Positions 58,310-64,000 of a stretch of 64,000 nucleotides of DNA are shown here, in pieces. The notes under the pieces are model-generated. The model was not told the origin of the DNA. It made no database searches and saw only the letters and a program-made list of their open reading frames with translations. The stretch comes from Hemerocallis citrina (taxonomy: Eukaryota > Streptophyta > Magnoliopsida > Asparagales > Asphodelaceae). Numbering within the stretch: position 1 is the stretch's first letter; every line of letters begins with the position of its first letter. The stretch is taken from NCBI GenBank assembly GCA_017893485.1, contig CM030358.1:146137393-146201392 (forward strand), read 5' to 3'. The translations under genes and the position numbers were made by a program.

Positions 58310-59134
58310 GAAAGTATTTGATTCACAAACAATTTGGTAAATATGATACCTTACTTTATTTTAGTTTATGAGATGAATTGATAGGCAGCGATGAGTGCAT
58401 GGTATTGTCTCAGGTTGAATTTACTGTTTTCCCTACCTACAAAGTGAAATAAATTTCTATCCTACTCTGAGGTCAGGTTGTTAGTGGGATGATGCACCCA
58501 CTTGATATGATCATGGCATTTACTACTTTTTTAGTTAGCTGATACTTGATTTTTTACTTCAGTTGGCTGATACTTGATTTTTTACTTCAGTTGGCTGATC
58601 AACTGAATATGTATCAAAAAAATGTTGTACAAACTGAATGTTGTACAAACTACATATGTTGCCAAAATCAAGCCTCATTTCAGTTGTACAAACTGAATAT
58701 GTTGTGATCAATCCTCCAAATTGTATCAAAAAAATTCAATCTCTGAGCCAAAATCAAGCCAAAATTCAATCTCTGAGCCAAAAATCACATACACATAATC
58801 GTATAACTGAATATACAAAGCATACAAAGTATCTTAACTTCAATAAATGTAAACCCCTTAGAAAGTTGTGATCAATTGACAAAGAAATTTCACAACAACA
58901 TGAGCTATTTGTTTATACCCATTCAGTTAAGCACAAATAAAATTCAACCATTACATAGAGACTTCATAACTGCTTGAGTAACTTCACCATGGCTTTAATA
59001 GACACATCCTGCAAACTGAGTAACTTCACCATTACATAACATATCTTACAACATACAAAATTATAAAAAATAGCAACTACAAAATACAGTTTTCTAAACT
59101 TCATACCCCAGGAGACACCACCACCACCACCGCA
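58310..59134. other. Central non-coding part of the MULE
   Basis: Between the 3' ends of the convergent genes. AT-rich, with small duplications (TTGGCTGATACTTGATTTTT twice near 58540-58590; CCAAAATCAAGCC and TTCAATCTCTGAGCC repeats at 58735-58790). No gene seen. Confidence 0.7.
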
Positions 59135-59551
59135 CTAGTACTTGAAGAACGCTAGGAACAAAAAAATGGACACCAACAGCCCACAAAGAAAGCCAAGCAC
59201 TGCATAATGCTGGGCACCTGCCCTGTAACCACTCTTCCGTGCACCATCACAATCTACCGACCTCAACAATGACTGAATCGAAAGCTCATCGTTCAATTCC
59301 CTTATTGTAGCATCTTTATCCACCTCTGTCCCATAATTCTCTACCCAACAAAAAAATTCACATCCATTGGGAAAATTAGGACAATTGTAATATGCTTTAC
59401 CTGGATTCTTCCCCGAAGTAGAATATTTGGCCCTGGTCTGTATTCGACAAAAACATTTTGGAGCTCCAATTCTCTGTCCGGAACTGACTCGGGAAGACCT
59501 GGAACTACAACTATAATGATTGTGGATTTGGTTGGAAGAGTAGTTCGCCAT
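59135..59551 (-). CDS. GRF-type zinc-finger protein with C-terminal membrane segment, MULE-borne
   Basis: An intact 138-residue frame on the minus strand. The start MANYSS (ATG at 59549-59551) is chosen because CTTGTAG|G just upstream is a good acceptor and the earlier ATGs lie in AT-rich, intron-like sequence. Ser-rich N-terminus (residues 1-30). GRF zinc finger at 31-71: PKCFCRI, Cys33 and Cys35, then YYNCP (Cys57) and GCEFFCWVE (Cys64). A charged, possibly helical stretch spans 76-98 (DATIRELNDELSIQSLL). A hydrophobic segment 116-136 (YAVLGFLCGLLVSIFLFLAF) should anchor it in a membrane, tail last. GRF fingers bind nucleic acid in other proteins; the role here is unknown. Unlike the transposase beside it, this frame has no break. 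Confidence 0.75.
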   Translation of the reverse strand: MANYSSNQIHNHYSCSSRSSRVSSGQRIGAPKCFCRIQTRAKYSTSGKNPGKAYYNCPNFPNGCEFFCWVENYGTEVDKDATIRELNDELSIQSLLRSVDCDGARKSGYRAGAQHYAVLGFLCGLLVSIFLFLAFFKY

Positions 59552-60062
59552 CCTACAAGTTGTTGTCATTTTTAAGCTACTAAACTTACAAAAAATCACA
59601 TTCTATTAACTTATTGCGAAATATACAATAGGTGACTTGTTATTCTAACAAATATTATAAATCGACAACTTTAGTAGTATAATATTACATATTAGAGATG
59701 ATGCTTCTCAGTCTTCGAGTGCTTCAAATTACAGAAAATGTGAAATGTGAAAAGTGAGCTAGAGGTTCTACTTGCACTTGCATCCAACGAGACACACCCT
59801 AAAACAAAACTAAAATAAAGAACTACAAAACACAACTACAAATCCAATAACTTCTAGGGTCACAAAGCAACGGGTTAAATTGCTTCAGGAAAATCATATG
59901 TCAGCAATATATATACCAAAAGGAATTCCTCAAATATGAGTAATACGTATTTGTAACATTGTACACTTGTTGAATTCTATATATCAGCCAAAGAAGATCA
60001 ACTAATAGATAGTAATTAACCAATAGATAGTAATTAACTGAGGTCTCTTTTCGTGGGTTCCA
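59552..60062 (-). other. Presumed leader intron of the GRF gene
   Basis: AT-rich, non-coding, between the mirrored donor near 60229 and the acceptor at 59553-59560. Position and composition parallel 55790-55937 in front of the transposase but it is longer. Confidence 0.45.
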
Positions 60063-60227
60063 AAATAAATTATTTTTGAACAAGATCTAGTAAAAGTGTA
60101 TTTTTTCAACAATATGAAGTAAAGCAAAAAAAAAAATTGATACCTGTAAATTATTTTTGAACAAGAACAAGTAAAAGTGTATTTTTTCAACAATATGAAG
60201 TAAAGCAAAAAAAAAATTGATACCTGA
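60063..60227. repeat. Tandem duplication of about 84 bp in right TIR
   Basis: Two copies of a unit with AAATTATTTTTGAACAAGA, GTAAAAGTGTATTTTTTCAA and CAATATGAAGTAAAGC. The left TIR has one. Confidence 0.9.
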
Positions 60228-60675
60228 GGTCTCTTTCCAGATCGAGGAGGATGAGACTGTCACAAAGAGGAGAGCGCAATAAGATTTGGGTACTGATTTT
60301 GTGGGTTCGAGGATTTTGGGGGCTAGGGTTTTCATATCAGAGGTCGAAGGCGTCGAGCGTGGGAGAGGGAAGTGGAGCATGAGAGAGGGAAGTGGAGCGT
60401 GAGAGAGGTTGCTGATTTGTGGGTTCGATTTTTTTGGGGGGCTAGGGTTTTTCAGGTATGAGCACGATGAAGAAGATGAGCGTGAGAGAGGGAAGCAGAC
60501 GACTGCTTTGGGGATGGGGGTATGAAATGCCGATTTTATCCCCCCGTTTAGCCAGATGAGCGAGAGCTGATGAGATCCGTTGGATGGGGATCATGATGAA
60601 AGTGGTAGATCGGACGGCGTAGCACCAGTGCACACAACGGTGTGCACTACCCCAGTGCACAACCGAAAGTTTCCC
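60063..60675 (-). repeat. MULE right TIR with leader exon
   Basis: Inverted counterpart of 55235-55862 with the mirrored donor-like site near 60229. The outer end reads GGGAAACTTTCGGTTGTGC on the minus strand. Confidence 0.9.
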
Positions 60676-60684
60676 TATATATAC
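60676..60684. repeat. Possible MULE TSD TATATATAC (right)
   Basis: Same nonamer as 55226-55234. Confidence 0.5.
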
Positions 60685-60744
60685 ACACACAAAAGTTAAA
60701 GTGGGGTTATTAGAGTCGAAAATTTCTTTGTTGTGGGTTCGTCT

Positions 60745-60930
60745 CATTGATGTCTAGCTGTAGACTTGCCGCCTTCACATCAAGTTGCAGATTGCCTCCA
60801 CGACATCATGTTGCAGGTTGCCGGCTGGACATTCGGTTGCAGTTTTTGCCTCGCGACATCCAGTTGCAAGTTTTCCTCCGTTGACGTCTAGTTACATATT
60901 TGCCTTCTCGACATCCGGTTGCAACAAAAC
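60745..60930. repeat. Minisatellite, 26-28 bp unit, about 7 copies
   Basis: Units of the form CGACATCCGGTTGCAGNTTTGCCTC with variants, for example CACGACATCATGTTGCAGG and CGCGACATCCAGTTGCAAG. Clearly GC-richer than its surroundings. Confidence 0.9.
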
Positions 60931-62620
60931 GATGAATGGAATGCTGTAATCTTCCATATGTACTGGGATATTGGATGTTTAATTTATGTAAGATGTTACG
61001 TTTTGAAATTCGTGATATAAAAATAGAAGCAAAAGCAGGTAATTGAGTAGAAAGTCATACGATGGAATATTAAAATAGATGTATAGATTATAAATATCAA
61101 ACATAAATAGTAGGAATTAGTAGTGAAAAACGATTTATAAAAGTAAGGAGAAAGATGAAATGAAATACATACATAAGCTTAAATGTAATTACGAATGAAA
61201 GATAACTATGTAACATAAATAATTATATGCCATAAAATATACAGTAAATAGTAGAAAATATATGTAGTAAGAAAATAACAAAGATGGTAAAAATCATATT
61301 AGTAAGGTAACAAGCGACTACAGTATATTATAGAAATAAGAGTATAAAAATAAAATAAAGTAATACAATACGTAGCTATAAACGGTGAAAAGTAAATATA
61401 ACGAAGGTAGTAAACAATAAGTAATAATAAAGGTATCGAATATAAGGTGTAAAAAAAATTAATAATAAAATAAAAAAATTTAATGTGCAGAGGTATATCG
61501 TATTTATATGAGTAAAAATATTACAATCAAGTTTAAATACACCGAAAAAATAATAATAAAACAATACCAAATAATGGAAAATATAGCATCGAAAAATCAA
61601 AGTATATATATAAATGAATGTGAATTAAAATATAATAGGAATAATAATAAAAGAAATTAATAATTCAATAAGTAGGAATTGAAACTAATATAATGCGTAA
61701 CAGTAATAGCAAAATAAATGAGTAACCATAAAAGTACATAAACATATGAAGGACAGAATAAAAATATAAAAATATAAAAGAGAAGGGAAAAAGTAGTCTA
61801 CGTACAAAAACATAATATATTCAAAAATAATCAAAAGAAAACAAAATATAAGTAAATGTTGTTAATTATAATGCAATTATTGTTGCATCCGTCACTCAAA
61901 AGTGACAAGCGAAAATCAAACATTATATCATTCAAAACTATAAACTGCGAACACCAACAGAAAATTAAAAAGTTACATTCGCTACATTCCAAACTTCAAT
62001 AACAAAACTTATTTCCATACTCAAAATTTATAGAACAAATAGGCTACAATTAGCAAAATATACTTTATAATTATAATTAGATTTGTACAAAAATAGATAA
62101 ATCAATAACTAATAATTTATCCCAATTTAACGTCATTAATAACAAAAATAATTAAGAGGTAATTATAACAGTAGGAGAAAACAAATCATTCATCTTCTAT
62201 TTATGCGAAAACAATCAACCCACTTACGATAAAGAAATTTTTAGTCGGATCTAGACATGCAAATAATTCAAATTTCACTACAAGCATTTATGATCAAACC
62301 AACAACTCACATATCTAATGTCCACCTAGGTACTCACACTTCTAATGTCCACCCTAATTTTGTTTTTCTATACCATGTTTAGTATTACTAATTGAAGTTT
62401 GCTCTGATACCAACTCTGTAGACTGCCGCCTGCCACTCAGGACGGTAATGGCCATAAAAGGTAACCTCAGAGCTTGTTTTATGCCAACAGCCTCTCGACT
62501 GTTGCAACCGCATCAGTGGCTAGCCAACCTGGGCATGTCAGGGTAAGAGCCAATGCTTCGCCATCAATCACAATGTGAGAACCCCTGATCATGCTTCCGA
62601 CAATGCCTTTTTGTCAAACC

Positions 62621-62634
62621 AAGCTCTGATACCA
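62621..62634 (-). other. Primer-binding site (tRNA-Met)
   Basis: Minus strand TGGTATCAGAGCTT, two bases from the LTR at 62637. Marks a minus-strand element extending left. Confidence 0.85.
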
Positions 62635-62636
62635 TT

Positions 62637-63093
62637 TGTAACGCCCCGCCCCAATACTCAGACAATTTATATGTTTTTTATAATTTATTTATAGTACAAC
62701 TGCCCACCACAGTATGCCTCTCAAAAGGTGGTTAACCAATTAGGTGACTCTTGATCATAGGCAATTATATTTATTATTTAATTAATCTTGCAATCTTTCG
62801 ATATGGGACAATTCCAATCCACAAGTCCCGCAGTTCTCTCACTTGCATCACATGGGGCCCCTTATCTAAGCACCACGTCACCCACAACACGAAGAGCACA
62901 ATGCCTGTTGTCTCTCACCTGCACATGGGGGCCCCACTTGCCTGCCACCTCAGCACGAGGCAACAGCTGCTACTACAGCACTCTCTCTGGGCCCCACATG
63001 GAACCAACATCCCATACAACCCCCTCATAGTAACTCTATGGGGCAAGCCTCCTCTTTATATATATATATATATATATATAACGGGGTGTTACA
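62637..63093 (-). repeat. 5' LTR of an LTR retrotransposon, 457 bp
   Basis: Starts TGTAACGCCCCGCCCC and ends AACGGGGTGTTACA, with inverted-repeat-like termini. Contains several GGGGCCCC/GGGCCCCAC words and a TA run (63056-63080). No partner LTR was found, and it does not match LTR D, so the internal region to its left cannot be assigned with certainty. Confidence 0.8.
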
Positions 63094-63401
63094 GGGGACG
63101 TCGGAGAAAACGTGAAGGGTGTACCCGGCCAGCTTTAACATCTTGCGGAGGAGCTTGAGGTTTTCAAAAGTGGCCAAAAAGAGAATGTTGACCGAGCTTC
63201 CATTGTCTGAGAGGATTTGGCGGACTTCGTGGTTCGCCATGACGAGGCTGATGACGAGGGCATCACAATACAGGAGCCGGACGCCCTCCAGGTCTTCCTC
63301 TGATAAGGAGACCGCCTGCTGCTGAACCCTGGGAGGCGGTCGGTCGTGGACCGGATTCACTTTCCGCAAGAAGCCCTTGCATGAGATTTTGGAGTCCCCT
63401 C
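63094..63401 (-). pseudogene. Tat-like gypsy protease fragment
   Basis: On the minus strand the frame contains DLEGVRLLYCDALVISLVMA, then NHEVRQILSDNGSSVNILF and KMLKLAGYTLHVF. This matches the retropepsin of Tat-type elements, where the active site has the form D-N-G-S-S. The fragment is cut by the LTR at 63093 and by the Tekay-like LTR at about 63402. It is a third trace of Tat elements in the window and inactive. Confidence 0.85.
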
Positions 63402-64000
63402 CCGTGGGCCATGCTTCCCACTATACGAAAATACAGGCACGCAACTGAGGCCCAGCGAATGATATACATCATCCATAAGCTATACAATTCTAAGCTCAAC
63501 AAGATCTTTATAATACATTTATGCAGGCAAATATAATAATCACATGAGCTGAAAATAGAATAACCATCATTTGGATAATACATCATCATCGGGTCAAGAT
63601 GCCCGGGAGTACAAGGTGCCAGAATTAAAATAATATGATAAGCAGTTCGCTATAACAACTAGATAAAATAGCGACTGAAAGAAAAACAATATGAAGTAGT
63701 AAGGAAACAGCAACGATCGTCTAGAGAGTCTGCTCGTCGGGTCCATTAGTACCTGTAAAATTATTAACTCAAAGAAAAATAGAAAAGTTCCCGTGAGAGC
63801 AAGTTTCGGACAGCAAGTAGCAACAAGCAGAAAAATGGGTAATATAACAAGATATAACATGGAAGAAATAAGAAGTAGAAGTACAAATACAATATGGAAG
63901 TAAGCAAGGAACTGAAACAATATGATCATGTAAGTAATAACTGTAACTAGTGTATTCTAGACTTCAACATATAAGCAATTGATAACTTAGGCTCAGTTAA
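63402..64000 (-). repeat. Tekay-like LTR, left end degraded, runs off window
   Basis: Collinear with 9830-10430 (ATACAGGCACGCAAC, GATATACATCATCCATAAGCT, GGTCAAGATGCCCGGGAGTA) and very similar to it. The expected start TGTCATGCCCCGC is altered to TGGGCCATGC. Same subfamily as the solo LTR at 9816-12980. Confidence 0.88.

Larger units (their letters stand above)
55235..60675. mobile_element. Mutator-like element (MULE) with long TIRs and two convergent genes
   Basis: TIRs at 55235-55862 and about 60063-60675 are inverted copies, nearly identical for the outer 250 bp (GTGCACTGGGGTAGTGCACA, CTACGCCGTCCGATCT) and more diverged inward. Between them are a plus-strand FAR1/MULE transposase pseudogene and a minus-strand intact GRF zinc-finger ORF. 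Each gene begins just inside a TIR after a donor-like GGTAT and an acceptor before its ATG, so both appear to use TIR-borne promoters and leader exons, like the MuDR layout. The right end has GGGAAAC outside the shared TIR, missing on the left. Confidence 0.92.
60685..62636. other. AT-rich DNA between MULE and LTR, non-coding
   Basis: Continuation of the AT-rich interior left of the MULE. Apart from the minisatellite at 60745-60930 it shows no coding frame. From 62400 to 62634 GC rises and two PBS-like words (GCTCTGATACCA) occur, at 62401-62412 and 62623-62634. Confidence 0.6.

Noticed and set aside
53797..62636. One complete LTR element with LTR D as 3' LTR and 62637-63093 as 5' LTR
   Set aside because: Polypurine tract and PBS are oriented correctly, but the two LTRs differ in sequence and length, so they belong to different elements.

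Overview
The window looks like a repeat-rich intergenic stretch from a large angiosperm nuclear genome. I see no intact host gene, rRNA, tRNA or CRISPR. Nearly everything belongs to nested transposable elements: one decayed Ty1/copia element, one 5'-truncated LINE, Ty3/gypsy elements of two main lineages (Tat-like and chromovirus/Tekay-like), several long solo or broken LTRs, two hAT-type MITEs and one Mutator-like element (MULE). Lineage names rest on protein motifs, primer-binding sites (PBS) and LTR termini read by eye; no database was searched.

Layout, left to right. 1-4894: minus-strand Ty1/copia remnant with 5' LTR and PBS, abutting two Helitron-like 3' ends (4895-5014). 6428-8533: LINE framed by an exact 14-bp target-site duplication (TSD). 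8902-26003: Tat-like gypsy element, minus strand. Its 3' LTR (8902-16037) is split by a Tekay-like solo LTR (9261-15782), which is itself split by a second solo LTR (9816-12980). The Tat 3' region holds a roughly 3-kb tandem array (16640-19590) rich in TTGAC and CACGTG motifs, then a plus-strand (antisense) gene-like unit with TATA box, ATG, splice donor and polyA signal, interrupted by another solo LTR (20639-23700). Broken Tat integrase follows. 26004-35604: piled-up LTR fragments, including an inverted pair of Tekay LTRs and a 250-bp hAT MITE with a perfect 8-bp TSD.

35605-52826: a Tekay-type chromovirus on the minus strand (gag, protease, RT, RNase H, integrase, chromodomain-like end, all degenerate). 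Its 3.4-kb 3' LTR is split by a complete 7.3-kb element (37214-44512, TSD GTACT) that has Tat-like LTRs and gag but no pol, i.e. a TR-GAG-type non-autonomous derivative. The chromovirus gag-protease region contains two GT...AG segments that look like introns. 52828-55225: another LTR, a polypurine tract and AT-rich internal DNA. 55235-60675: a MULE with long terminal inverted repeats (TIRs) and two convergent genes, a broken FAR1-type transposase and an intact 138-residue GRF zinc-finger protein with a C-terminal membrane segment. 60685-64000: AT-rich DNA with a minisatellite, a 457-bp LTR with PBS, a Tat protease fragment and a Tekay LTR running off the edge.

The points most worth a second look are the two-gene MULE, the motif-rich array placed directly upstream of the antisense promoter in the Tat element, and the intron-like segments in the chromovirus.
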